Shown piece after piece: positions 49,148-59,799 of a DNA stretch of 64,000 bases (positions are counted from its first letter, which is position 1; every line of letters begins with the position of its first letter). Origin of the DNA: Basidiobolus meristosporus CBS 931.73 (Eukaryota > Basidiobolomycota > Basidiobolomycetes > Basidiobolales > Basidiobolaceae). Under the pieces are notes generated by a model, which was given only the letters and a program-made list of their open reading frames with translations, searched no databases and was not told the origin of the DNA. A program made the translations under genes and the position numbers. The stretch covers positions 123,138 through 187,137 of the forward strand of contig MCFE01000070.1 of assembly GCA_002104905.1 (NCBI GenBank), given 5' to 3'.

Positions 49148-52100
49148 ACAAGGACCACAGCCACACTACTTCAATGTAAATATTGTCCGTAATAAATGAT
49201 GGGCTAATTTCATTTAATCAATTTTGCTAACAGTGCAAGGGCCATCCTGAGGATGTGCTCGGTGGTGAAATACATGGGTTTAGTTACATGCCAGATGTGT
49301 TCGCTCTTCATGCTGTAGTGAGAGTTAGCGAGTGCAAGATTTAAAGACTGGCAAAGTGGTTACCATCGATGCTCATATTCTTGTTGTATTCTGGAAAGTT
49401 ATCCGTACCAGAAGGTAGTGAGTAGTGTGAATTGTCACTGCTCGGTATAGGCAGGTGCGTAGTGTTGCTTGACGTATAATGTTAGAGTCAACCGCACGGT
49501 CAAAAGTCCTTGGTAGTATTTCTTTACCTTGCTTTGATATATTCTATCACGCACTGACCCAAGCTGAGGGATAAAACCTTGATTGTTGTCACGTACGAAT
49601 TAGTATTGGCAACTGAATCGTTGCGGTAGTTAGGTAACCAACCGTTATGATGAATATTCCCGAATGGTAGCTCATAATTAGTAGCATAATTAAATAGCGA
49701 AGTATAGTGGCAAGAAGGTAGCCGCTCGATTTTATGAGAACATCCCGTATACGAAAGGATGCACTTTGGATTGTTCAGTTATGTGCTATTTTCAAGTATA
49801 TCATAATCAAGAGGCTCTACCTGTACTGATAGGTTTCGAGGAAGTACGAGCAACTTCTCTCTCCAAAGCACATCAGTGCTGTGCAGGCGTAAGCTATTAC
49901 AAGTCCACTTGCGGAGGTAAGCTTAAAGCTAGGGAAAAAGAAGTATATCGTAGTATAATCTGGATACAATAAGTACGAGATATATTAATAGCCGCGAGCT
50001 CAAGTAGAATAGAAAGGAATTACCTCCATGAAAGTACTGGTATCCTGTCATTACATTGTCCATGCTGAAAACTAGCTTTTGTGAAGGGAGGAAGAGCTTA
50101 ATTCAAACTTGGCCAAACTGAACTATATTTAGCAAATTATTACCAAAAAAATCGGATTGTAACCACCTATTACGCAGTGAAAGCTTTATTGGTGATTGGT
50201 CAACTCATGCACAGCCTCATCTCAAATGGGCCTTGAGGTAGCTTGAGTTCAGGGAGAAAGGGGTTGCTACTGACGTAGTGTGTAATAAGCAATCAAAGGG
50301 TGAAAGGGTTAATGATTCGCTATAGCGGTTAGTTAGCAAGAACACGCACAAAGTCACCTTAAAATTTCATTACCCGCAATGCGTGTTGTGTCAAATTCGA
50401 AAACACAAGATATCAGTTGATGTGCGTGATGTCAAACTCAAACGCCCATCAATGCGTATAATATCTAACTGTATATGCAGCCAAAGATGACATGGGTTGT
50501 GGTACTATGATCCTGTGAGCAGACCATGTGTGAAGGGCTTTAATTTCAACAAAAAGGAGCCATACATAATTAAGGATCTGCTTGAAGAGGAACTCTGCCT
50601 AACCAAGTGTACACAGATATTACTAAGTTAAAGCTGTATCATTAAACATACTGAGATGTCTTAATATGCTGCCATGGGTTATATTGTTGAAACCTGCATT
50701 GCCTAGTATGGTGCACTAAGATGGTTCTTAAAGAGTTGGCGTTGACAGTACTTAGCTAAGCTGATCCTACTCACCATGCATATCTCTTTTGCTAAGTACC
50801 ATAATGCTGTAACATAGATACGCTTTAGTTGACCACTACCACTACAACTGAGCTACGCCTGATGGTAGCATTTGGTAGGAACTAATATTTATTGATATAG
50901 TGTTGTAGTGTGGTTTTGACTTCTAAACAGTCAGATGGGCAAATCCCGGCGCCTGCCATCACAACTACACTTGTTTGCACATTTGGGATGTGTATTCAGT
51001 GCTATATGTTCCTTGTTTGGGGCATTTGCATCTAAGCAGCTCAGCTGGATGACAAGGCCTGTGGTTTTCCTTCCCCCATCGTGTTGGTGAACGTACACCC
51101 ATTCTGATTGCCTAGTAGAATCAGATTTGCCAGAGGTTGATAATCAATAACCAGCACCAATATCCCATCCTGCTAATGACTTATCCTTGCAATGACTTCC
51201 CATTTAAAAGGAAGTTTCCCTTTATAGCATAAATGCGTTGCGCAGCCCTTATTTTTCCAGTGCGTCTTGCCCAAGGATATCATCGGTCAACGTACCCAAA
51301 GCACACTTGTACCTAAATACAAAAGTTCGTAAGCCTATACTTATCCATGCTATGATATGCTGGGTAGACCTTCAGACCATTGTTTTATTAGCCATGGAAG
51401 AGAGGAGTGGAATTCCTTTGCCATCAAATACTAGAATATATCTTCTTTCTCTATATGTATTGCAAACACTTGATAAACCATTGCCAGATCTCAGGATAGA
51501 TTAGTAGAGAAATGTTCAATATGTCAGTTGCATCAATGGGGCGATAAGGATTGTGGTATGAGAGCCGTCAGAGTCTAATAACCTTATATATGCTCGCTAG
51601 TCGTGCGAGTTCAAGTAAGGAGTCTATAGTTTATTGTGCATTAGAGAATACAAACGATGGGAAAGTTCTGAGATAATTACTGGGGTGTTATAAGGCTTGA
51701 GCAAGAGTAGCACGGACTACAATGATATCGGTATTCCTTAACATCACACAAAAAACCGCTCTGCATCAGCGGTGGCCTTTCCCATACCCTTGTGGTGATG
51801 GTGACTATTCTTGGGTTGGGGCATGTTACCTCAAGTAGTTGTTGACTTTAGGTGAGCATCAATTCTTGAAGGCGGGAGTGTAGAGTAAGTCTACTGGGTT
51901 AAGTAAACAATGACAAGGAAAGCTAGGATGGGACCGCAATGCTGGAAAATAATGCCGTCATTAGGAAGAAAGGCTAGCCAACAGTGGTAAATAAGGAGGC
52001 TACACATATGACCGATATAACCATGGCCGGTGTTGACATTCTTCAGATAAGTTTGGGGCGTTAGGATTAGGGTTAATAAGTCAACATGGTTTGCAGGCGA

Positions 52101-52353
52101 AAATATAGTGATGCTTGAATTCTGGCTTAGGGTTAGATGCTGGCTAGTCCACCTCTTTTTACCATCCAATGATATTTGCACTCATGCCATGTTGACTTGG
52201 AAGCTACTAGTAACAATCTATATTCGACCTGGATATAGTCAAAGAGCGGGCGACAGTTAGGGGCTTAGGCGGGCGACAGTCAAATATATACTCATCAAAT
52301 CAGTCTAGTTGTGGTTATTCTAGCTAATTCTGTTTCATTATTGCTGCCTTGCA
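49148..52353. other. Gene-free subtelomeric stretch
   Basis: 3.2 kb without a supportable gene. Frames are short (maximum about 96 codons) and without domains. Telomere-like words occur in isolation, such as TTAGGATTAGGGTTAA at about 52070 and CTTAGGGTTAG at about 52126. A short repeated word GCGGGCGACAGT occurs twice near 52246 and 52272. It looks like eroded subtelomeric or transposon DNA. Confidence 0.5.
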
Positions 52354-53001
52354 ATGGAAAAGCTAGAATGCCCTGATTGCCGGAAGAATTTATCCAGTAC
52401 AAGTGCCCTTTATCAGCACATACGGAGGGTACACAAAAAACCTGTGATTGTCCGCAGAGGTCGACTGCCAAAATATTCTTCAAAAGAGGAGCAGCGGGAG
52501 GCTGCCAAGAGACGGCGCCAATCTCGCATGTCACAACCACCAGTAAAGGAATACGAAAGCTTAATAATTATAGTAAGGAAGGCAATGGAAGCCTATCACA
52601 AAGATGCAATCTGCAGATTGGCCATCCCAGCAGTCCTCTACGCTTGCATGGATTCAAAAGTGTCTGATTTAGCTGATATGTCGGAATATTGCAAAGTCAA
52701 AGTAAATACGCGAACACAACTAGAACAGGCAGCTACGGAGTATCTAAACAAGAAATATCCTGGAATAATTTTGGGTTTTCAATTCATTCTGCTTAATCGC
52801 TATGCTTCAGAATTCTCCTGCCTGTTGAATAACATTCTTAATACTCACTTGAAAGAGACCACCGCAGATTGTAGAGAAGGAACACCAGCGAGCACAAAGC
52901 ATAATGCGGAGGATAAGCAAACGTCTGGTGCCCACAACGGAGGTAGCACTAGCAGAATACGCTCAGCACTACAGCAATTTTTTGATGTATTGTCGCTCTG
53001 A
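52354..53001 (+). CDS. C2H2 zinc-finger protein with bZIP-like basic region, 215 aa
   Basis: Intronless. Residues 6-28 form a C2H2 finger (CPDC, twelve residues, then H-x4-H in HIRRVH). A basic run follows at about 42-60 (KEEQREAAKRRRQSRMSQPP), which reads like a bZIP basic region but has no leucine zipper after it. The remainder (AICRLAIPAVLYACMDSKV; LEQAATEYLNKKYPGIILGF) is probably helical, and the C-terminus is polar. Composition is more A-rich than the core genes. It may be an orphan DNA-binding protein or the remains of a transposon-encoded one. Isolated in the subtelomere, 3.2 kb from the nearest gene. Confidence 0.6.
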   Translation: MEKLECPDCRKNLSSTSALYQHIRRVHKKPVIVRRGRLPKYSSKEEQREAAKRRRQSRMSQPPVKEYESLIIIVRKAMEAYHKDAICRLAIPAVLYACMDSKVSDLADMSEYCKVKVNTRTQLEQAATEYLNKKYPGIILGFQFILLNRYASEFSCLLNNILNTHLKETTADCREGTPASTKHNAEDKQTSGAHNGGSTSRIRSALQQFFDVLSL

Positions 53002-53836
53002 TATACAATCATCACTTGCTCATTGAGTACTCATGGCTTGTCTCGACTGATATTCTGCTAACTAGTTGATCTGAACCTTTGCCATCCCTGCTATTGGCCA
53101 CTTTCTCAGTTTTTCCTCCTACCTGTTATATCCCAAGAACTCAATATATCACTGATTGGGGATACTAAACTCTTTTTGACAATTGAGCTATACTAATACA
53201 GAGGGATAAGAGGCTCCACTTGGCATTTCACTTAGTATGGGTGCTAAGCTGACTGTTTTAACCATTGCGTTCCCACTGTAGCCAGTCACCTCATTCCCAT
53301 ATCAATGAAAATTGGTGCCTATGCACTCATGGTGAAATAAAGTCACATTGTCAGTAGGTTAATTTTAATTGTTGGTATTAGTATCCACCTTTTGACAATC
53401 ATGACACCACTAACATCAGCTTCCACTTTATTTTGACAACATCAAGCAGACTCCATTGCTTTGCAGCCACTGGCAGGTGGCCACATCATGGATGCAGCCT
53501 TGTTGCCATGGTGAAATATCTTTGCTTAGGACAGTTACAGTTGCCAGCTGGAAGAATCACTCTTCAATAGACTTGAGTACAGAGGTCATATGCTATATCA
53601 GAAGCTCTTTGAAAAAAACTGAGCAGGATCATTTTGTGAAAGCCAGTAGGAGAGCTTATTAATCTCAGATATGGCAAGAAAAGAGCAAAATGGAACTAAT
53701 TGTGCAGTTGTTGTGGCAATGGTTGAGAAAGGCTAGAGACAAAAGAGATTAGTTGTAAAAGCATCACCTTGTGGGTGAATGCTTTGAAAACGGAGCTAAG
53801 TATTTCTGCATGACCAAATAGCCTATGGGAGTGAGT
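53002..53836. other. Gene-free stretch before retroelement remnants
   Basis: No frame above 70 codons with any recognisable feature. A-rich and T-rich tracts suggest eroded mobile DNA. Confidence 0.4.
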
Positions 53837-54195
53837 GCTGTTGTAACAATTCAGAATTTCACCCAAATATTCAGCTGCCTTGGTCACTTAGATCATTACC
53901 TTCTCACTCTAGAGAATAATGGCCAGCTTCCTTGTTGGGATCTACTTGGAATATTTTCACCAGAATATCAGGTACCCAAAACATGAAAATTAGGTAAGTT
54001 GTACAAGCAGCTTCAAACTTTGCACACATTTTTTTGGGACCTTCCTTAACCTATTCTATGGTCTTGCTATGCCAAGACTATGTAAAAGTACAAATACTAC
54101 TTTTACATTCAATAAATCATTAAGTAAAAACCACTTAATCTGCTTGTTCTCCCAATCACTTCCAATATCTCCAAAACTCATACTACAGTTGCAGC
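53837..54195 (+). mobile_element. Degenerate LTR, copia-type, copy 1
   Basis: Starts TGTTGTAACAATTC and ends near GTTGCAGCA. It is a diverged direct copy of 54351-54679: they share ATTCA...TTAGATCATT, CTTTGCACACAT, GGGACCTTCCTTAACCTATT and CACTTCCAATATCTCCAA. Its downstream AGTTGTAAAGTCTC is a decayed primer site like that after copy 2. Confidence 0.6.
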
Positions 54196-54350
54196 AAGTT
54201 GTAAAGTCTCAGAAATAGTGTGAAACAGTAACAAAGCATCTCAGGATTGAACATTCCTTATCTTAAATGATGCTGGCTCATGCTGCACTTGTAGACTTAA
54301 ATTAACTCCGTATTAAGCTTGCATACAGCTATTTTGATATGTTTTAGCTG

Positions 54351-54679
54351 TTGTAAGAGTTTGTATTTCCACCTAAATATTCACCTAACTTAGTCACTTA
54401 GATCATTCCTTCATATCCTAGAGAATACTGACCAAATTCCTTGTTGGGATTTACTTAGAATATTTACCCAGAACATGAAAATTCTCAAAGTTGTCCAAAC
54501 AGCCCCAAACTTTGCACACATGTTCTTGGGACCTTCCTTAACCTATTATACGTGTTTGTAATGCCAAGACCAGGTAAAAGTATAAATACTGCTTTCACAT
54601 TAATAAATCATTAAGTGAAAACCATGTAAACTACTTGTTGTCCCAAATCACTTCCAATATCTCCAAGACTCTTGCAACA
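54351..54679 (+). mobile_element. LTR, copia-type, copy 2
   Basis: Ends TGTTG...CAACA are inverted. A TATAAATA box lies at 54581-54588 and AATAAA just after. GGTTATAAGCCCC directly follows at 54680. This resembles the internal initiator-methionine tRNA site (GGTTATGAGCCC) used as a half-tRNA primer by several Ty1/copia elements. Confidence 0.65.
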
Positions 54680-54710
54680 GGTTATAAGCCCCAAGCTGTC
54701 ACTCTCTGCA

Positions 54711-55450
54711 ATGTCTACTACTGCTATTACTGGAACTTTCCCCTCTGCTGAAAAGTTGGATGGATCTAACAACCAAGTGTAGAAGGTGAAGATGAAGATG
54801 CTGCTACAAGAAAGAGACCTTTGGGATATTGTCATGGGAGATGAATGCCCTCCTAAGCACATGGGAGAGGAAGCCTTGAAGTACCAGAAAATAGAACAGA
54901 GTACCTTTAACTGCATTTGCCTTAATGTCAAGACAAGTTGCCAATTCAATGCTCAAGAGCAAAAAAGGCAAAGAATGCCTGGAAGGCATTAGAAGACACC
55001 TACCAGTTGTGTTCAGCTGCTAAGAAAATGTATCTGAGACAAATACTCCCTACTACAAAGATGCTGCCAGGAGAAGAAATGAAAAATCTAATTAACAGAA
55101 TTACCCTGCTGGTAGATGTGATGGAATCTGTGGGCATACCAACTACTGATCAGGATGTGATAGTTACCATCCTGAAAAGCCTGACAGACAAGTTTCAGGG
55201 CCTTGTATTATCCCTAGAGTCAAGAACTGAAGATTTGACCTTAAATTATGCATATGGAAGGCTCCTGGTTGAAGAATTAAGAAAATCAAGTGCAAATAAG
55301 AAGGAAGAAGAATATGCTTTAATAAGCAATGATAACCAACAAAGGAGGTACCCAAGACCCTTCAAAGGCAACAGCAACCTATTTTGTAACTACTGCAAAA
55401 GGAAAGGACACACATCAAATCAGTGTCTCAAAAAGAAAGATAATCAGTAA
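54711..55450 (+). pseudogene. Copia-type Gag polyprotein remnant
   Basis: Reads as a UBN2/gag-type protein from the ATG at 54711. A TAG at 54780-54782 replaces the Trp normally found after YxV in this family (one G to A change), and a frame change occurs at about 54960. The rest then stays open to the TAA at 55448. The recovered parts include the LQILPTTK-like capsid region and a CCHC zinc knuckle (CNYCKRKGHTSNQC). No integrase or reverse transcriptase follows; the element is cut 36 bp later by another LTR. It is dead. Confidence 0.75.
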
Positions 55451-55485
55451 AAGAAGCCTGAATATGGAAATGCTTAGGGTGTAGG

Positions 55486-56044
55486 TGTTATAGTAAGGGC
55501 TAGGAAAAGGTTAGAAGAGCAGGGGGTCTGGGGGACGCAGTCCCCTAGAGAATAAAATAGCAGGGGGTTTGGGGGATGCAATCCCCCATACTGCTCCCAT
55601 ATGTTGTGCATCAACATTGAAAACTTAGCCAATTTTACTCCATTTGAAAATCTAGTACCCTAACTGATTTTCCCTAACCCAAACATAACAAATCCCAGTT
55701 ACAGTTTATTTTATCCCACCTCAGAATCTATTTTTAGCTATCACACCTGATCTATTTTCAAATGGTCATTATGTTATCAACCTATCTGCCAAGCCTTCCC
55801 AGGTGATTTGTCATCTGAGATCTATCCAACCACTGTGCAGTTGCCAAGACATCAATTGATTGATGATGTAATTTTCATCTTATGCACCTACGAGCACCCA
55901 AATTGATTTCAATCTATCCAGTCCCTTGGCGCTTACTAATTCAACTTGATTAGAAAAGTATAAATAAAGTTTACTGAACCTTTTGGTTTAGTGTGTGTCT
56001 CAACAAAATTAAGATTCTGTCTCAGCAAAAATAAGAGTCCAACA
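55486..56044 (+). mobile_element. Solo or 5' LTR of a second retroelement
   Basis: 559 bp with inverted ends TGTTATA...CCAACA. It contains a TATAAATA box at about 55959. Near its left end two GC-rich hairpin units occur in tandem (55518-55546 and 55559-55588). It precedes, by 290 bp, the gag-like ORF at 56334. Boundaries are inferred from the TGTT/AACA ends; no second LTR copy is in the window. Confidence 0.5.
55518..55588. repeat. Two tandem GC-rich hairpin units, 41-bp spacing
   Basis: Each unit is AGCAGGGGGTyTGGGGGAyG followed by CArTCCCC. The first folds as GGGGA/TCCCC around CGCAG, the second as GGGGGAT/ATCCCCC around GCA. The second stem is extended by paired changes. They stand out in AT-rich surroundings. 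Confidence 0.6.
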
Positions 56045-56333
56045 ATTCAGTTCTAGTTTCTATCCAAGCCTAGTATATCTAGCACTCCAAAGAACACCAA
56101 GCCTAGCCTGCCTAGCAAACAAATATCATTGTCTTTATAGCCAACCCAGCTATATCCAAGACCAATATTAGATCAGAATCTCTCTGCTAATATTTCCACC
56201 ACTCTCTGACAATTCCAAGATTCTGCACTTAATTGTCCCTTTGGTTCAGTTAAACCATTCAAGAGTTTTATTACACTTTCTCTTGGATACAACATTTTTT
56301 TGTTGAATTCCATTACATTCAGCCAATTAGAAA

Positions 56334-57203
56334 ATGTCCTCAGTAGCAAGCAATCCAAACCTTTCCATGTTGGAAGAAGCCAGAAGAAATCAGGAAGAAC
56401 TTACTGAACAGCTTGAAAACATCATGCTTGAAAGAAATACCATGATGCTTGAGCACTCAAAGCTTGCCAAAACAAGATCTGATAATCACTATAGAGATGA
56501 ACTCCTTGAAGTTATATCCGGTTACTAAGATGAAATTGGAATAATTAAAGAAGCACTGGAGGATATTGTCATAGTAATTGACAGCATTGAAAATCCGCCA
56601 AGCCGTGCTCTGCATCAGCCACCAAGAAGCCATGCCTTTGAATCCTCCAGATCTACATCTCCTTCTAGACCTGCCCCGGTGGTTGTCCCAAGATCCTTGC
56701 TTGTTTATGCTGAAGGCACCAATGCCATCAAGAGTCCAACTGAGTTTCTTTACAAGTTTAGTCATGTCTTAGATGCACACCAGCTAGACTCTGACACCAA
56801 CTGGGCTAGACTTCTGCCTCTCTGTCTCACAATGCAAGATGCTGACTGGGTTGAAGTGAACATTCCTTCCAATAGTATGTGGAAAATTGCCCAAAACCTC
56901 TTTTGCAGCCATTTTGAAGATCCTCTCAAGAAAGCACATCTGAACTGCAACTTATGGAAAACTAAAATGCAAAAAGGTGAATCTGTGCAACACTTCTGTG
57001 ATAGATTTCAAAGACAAATGAGATTAGCTGGAGTTAGTGATGATAATCCATCGCTTACTGCTCATTTTCTTTCAAACTTTTCACACCAGCTACAGAGCAA
57101 TATTGCTATTCTCAAAGCATGCAACCCTGCACGTACCTATGACCAGATCTCAGAGATATGTACACTGGCAATCACCTTGACTGCAGCTGTTAGCCAGATT
57201 TAG
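56334..57203 (+). pseudogene. Gag-like ORF truncated by telomere repeat
   Basis: ATG at 56334. The first 64 codons encode a coiled coil (EEARRNQEELTEQLENIM). A TAA at 56526-56528 interrupts the frame. The same frame then continues, through a Ser/Pro-rich linker, into a retrotransposon gag (Ty3/gypsy-type) core: EFLYKFSHVLDAHQLDSDTN, FCSHFEDPLKKAHL and GESVQHFCDRFQRQMRLAGV. The ORF has no zinc knuckle because it runs directly into TTAGGG repeats at 57200. Its terminal stop TAG (57201-57203) is part of the telomere sequence. Truncated by chromosome breakage and healing. Confidence 0.72.
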
Positions 57204-57222
57204 GGTTAGGGTTAGGGTTAGG
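57200..57222 (+). repeat. Interstitial telomere tract 1
   Basis: Three perfect TTAGGG units plus TTAGG, in the same orientation as the terminal telomere. It separates the broken gag ORF from the AT-rich block. It supplies the stop codon of both flanking ORFs. Confidence 0.9.
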
Positions 57223-57670
57223 CGAGTTTATGGCATGAAGTATTATTATTCTCTGCAATTGGTTTGTTGGATGATAAATTAGTTTTGTCAGCACACCTAT
57301 CATCCAACAACCTTTCTTCTTGCAAATTTTTTTGTAAATTTTGATAATTTGTATTAATAACAGATTGCAATTCTTCTTCTGTGTATAGGTAATGTTCCAT
57401 TAATGCAACGTAAGTCAGTGCAACCTTTGATATATGATACCCGCAATATTCTGAATCTTGTTTGACTTTGTGGCCGCATTTAGAACCTTTATTATGTCCA
57501 GTGGTTATTATAGCAATACATTTACAACTTTTTGCAGATTTGTCTGGATTATATTCTTGGTTAGCTAATATGGCATTTCTTGCATTGCAAATATGCAGTA
57601 TACATTGGTTAAGCCTTTTGGTTATATTGCTTTCAAGTTGGGCAAATAACTTCTGAATTTCAAATTCCAT
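57218..57670 (-). CDS. AT-block ORF A: Cys/His-rich protein, 150 aa, 3' end replaced by telomere
   Basis: Minus strand, ATG at 57670. No named family. The centre has CKCIAIITTGHNKGSKCGHK followed by EYCGYH, a C-x-C...C...C-x2-H pattern suggesting a small zinc ribbon. Such C...G...C...CGxH modules are common in nucleocytoplasmic large DNA virus proteins and in some mobile elements. Flanks are helical. The stop TAA is bases 57218-57220 of the telomere tract, so the original C-terminus is lost. Composition is far more AT-rich than the core genes. A foreign origin is likely; which source is unclear. Confidence 0.55.
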   Translation of the reverse strand: MEFEIQKLFAQLESNITKRLNQCILHICNARNAILANQEYNPDKSAKSCKCIAIITTGHNKGSKCGHKVKQDSEYCGYHISKVALTYVALMEHYLYTEEELQSVINTNYQNLQKNLQEERLLDDRCADKTNLSSNKPIAENNNTSCHKLA

Positions 57671-58021
57671 AGTTAGTTAACTTGCAAGTTAATCCAATAG
57701 TTGATTTAAAATCAGATGATAATAGAGAATATATATATAACATAAATTGTACAGATAATAGAAGCTAATATTACAAATAACAAATGATTGAGTTACGTGT
57801 GTAGGCCCAGAGTATCATTGACCAATCAATAAATAAAAAATTTTTTGTCAAACATTTTTTTTGCAAATTTATTTTTTGTGAATCCAGTTTGTTATATTAT
57901 CCACATTTTGTAAAAACCCATTTTTAATTCATAATTTTGTTAAACCTTGAATAACCCCATCTAAACTTAAAAAGTTTTTACAAACCCTAAATAATCTGAT
58001 CTCAACAACAAATTTTTTATT

Positions 58022-58450
58022 ATCTTAAACCCAAATTAATATCTTTGCATCAAGATTTAAACTTTAATCATCACGCCAAACTTTTTTAAATTATAAACGT
58101 TAAACTCGGATTAATATCTTTGCATCAAGATTTAAACTTTAATCATTACGCCAAACTTTTTTTAATTATAAATGTTAAACTCAAATTAATATTTTTGCAT
58201 CAAAATTTAAATTTGGATCATCACGCCAAACTGTTTTAAATTATAAATGTCCAACTAGGATTAAAATCTTGTCTTCAAAATCTAATTTTGGTTGTCCCAA
58301 AACTTTTTTAACAAACTTCTAAACGTCATACTAGAATTCAAATTTTGTCTTCAAGATTTGAGTTTGGTCGTTTTAAAACTTTTTTAACAAACTTCTAAAC
58401 GTCCGACTCAAATTAGTTTTTTGTTTTTAAAAATTTAGCTTTATCACCCC
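58022..58450. repeat. Degenerate tandem array, unit about 75 bp, copy set 1
   Basis: Unit features: TTAATATCTTTGCATCAAGA, TTTAAACTTTAATCATCACG, CCAAAC and a T-run, then ATTATAAACGTTAAACT. Clear units start near 58036, 58110 and 58186; later ones decay. The same unit reappears at 59800-60460. Confidence 0.75.
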
Positions 58451-58645
58451 GCAAACTTTTTTTAACTCCAAAAATTATTTAACACAACAAAATCTTAACA
58501 ATCACACCAGTTTTAAATCTTTTACATTACTTGTTCAACAAATAAAAATTCATCCAGACTTTTTGTCCAAACCTCTTTTTTTAATCTATGTTTTTAATCT
58601 ACGTTTTTATTGTAAGTATTTTTTTGTTAAACTTGTTAATACCAC

Positions 58646-59062
58646 TTAAATCATAACGCCAATTAACATTAATAACATAATAAACAAACCGTTTATAGTT
58701 ATTTTAGAACTGTTGGACCCCATTGGAAATACACAATTTCTACCTGGGGTTGTAATATTAGTATACATCCTTGTATTTCTGAAGTTGATATGATCACATT
58801 GGACAGAACAATACGTAAAACCATTTGTTGAACACAAATTAATTGCTTCTGAAGTCTTGTTTTGCAAAATATCTAAATTTGTATTATTGTTGTAGTTTAA
58901 ATAAACCCAATAATTAAATCCTTTGCATGTTCCATTAGTAACAACACCATTAGTAGACAAAGTTATCATATTAAAAAGATCCTTGTTTAAAAACATAAAT
59001 GCATTTAAAGTAAGAACTGTATTTATTTCTGCAACTTGGATGTATGTAAGAATGCAATACAT
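58646..59062 (-). CDS. AT-block ORF B: Cys-rich, N-glycosylation-rich membrane protein, 138 aa
   Basis: Minus strand, ATG 59062, TAA stop. The first about 30 residues are fairly hydrophobic (MYCILTYIQVAEINTVLTLN) and could act as a signal. The middle has five Cys and several N-x-S/T sites (NGT, NNT, NKT, NIT, NSS), as in an ectodomain. The C-terminus ITINGLFIMLLMLIGVMI is a membrane span. It resembles a small type I surface glycoprotein. No family recognised. Confidence 0.45.
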   Translation of the reverse strand: MYCILTYIQVAEINTVLTLNAFMFLNKDLFNMITLSTNGVVTNGTCKGFNYWVYLNYNNNTNLDILQNKTSEAINLCSTNGFTYCSVQCDHINFRNTRMYTNITTPGRNCVFPMGSNSSKITINGLFIMLLMLIGVMI

Positions 59063-59209
59063 AATTTAAAGTTTGTAAAAACTTGTTTATTTTTGTATAT
59101 AACAATCAAACAATATTATTACTTAAACCCTTAAAGAAAAATAAAAACAAATTTCTAAACGCTTAATTAGAAACTTTTTAACATTTAACATAATTGTTCC
59201 AGAAATTTT

Positions 59210-59785
59210 TTATGATTTAATCTGCAATAACAATGCATTATGTTTAACAGAAAAATATTTTGATTTTTGTTTTTGTTCCCATTTTAAATTCATAAGTTGT
59301 TGTTGTATTTCTTTTAATTTGACGCCATAAGTTTTACGTTCTTGATCTAGCTTTTTTATTTTTAAGTTTAATTTTGTTAATTTTTGTTCTATGCTTGGAT
59401 TACACTCTTGTTGAATCTTTTGTTCCGTCCAACTAATTTCTTGTTGAACTTGCTCTGTTTCTTGATTTATATGCTTTCATCTTTGTTCTATTTGGGATAT
59501 CTCATGTGCAACTTGTTTTAATTGTTGGTCAACTCCATCTTGAAAACTTTGCTGCTCTGGTTTAAGTTCACTTGCTAATTTGCTAATATTTTGGATTTTT
59601 ATTTCCAATGCTGATTTTCTTGGTTTGTATACATTATATACGTTGAAAACCATGTGTATAATATATATTATACATATTACATAATAAATTAATTTTTGCT
59701 TTTTTGACGAATCTGAAATAATGTGCATAATAATAGTTTTGTACATTTGTGTCAACAAATTTTTAACTTTACAATCAATATCCAC
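59210..59785 (-). CDS. AT-block ORF C: single-TM coiled-coil protein with in-frame TGA
   Basis: Minus strand. ATG at 59785; the frame reaches a TGA at 59479-59477 after 102 codons, then stays open for 88 further codons to a TAA at 59212-59210. Residues about 30-53 are a membrane span (KLIYYVICIIYIIHMVFNVY). The rest, on both sides of the TGA, is one continuous Lys/Glu/Gln coiled coil (ISQIEQR before; KHINQETEQVQQEISW after). An open frame of this length and composition in such AT-rich DNA is unlikely by chance, so the two parts belong together. The TGA is either a Trp codon, a read-through site, or a point mutation of TGG. Confidence 0.5.
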
Positions 59786-59799
59786 AGTTTATCTATAAT

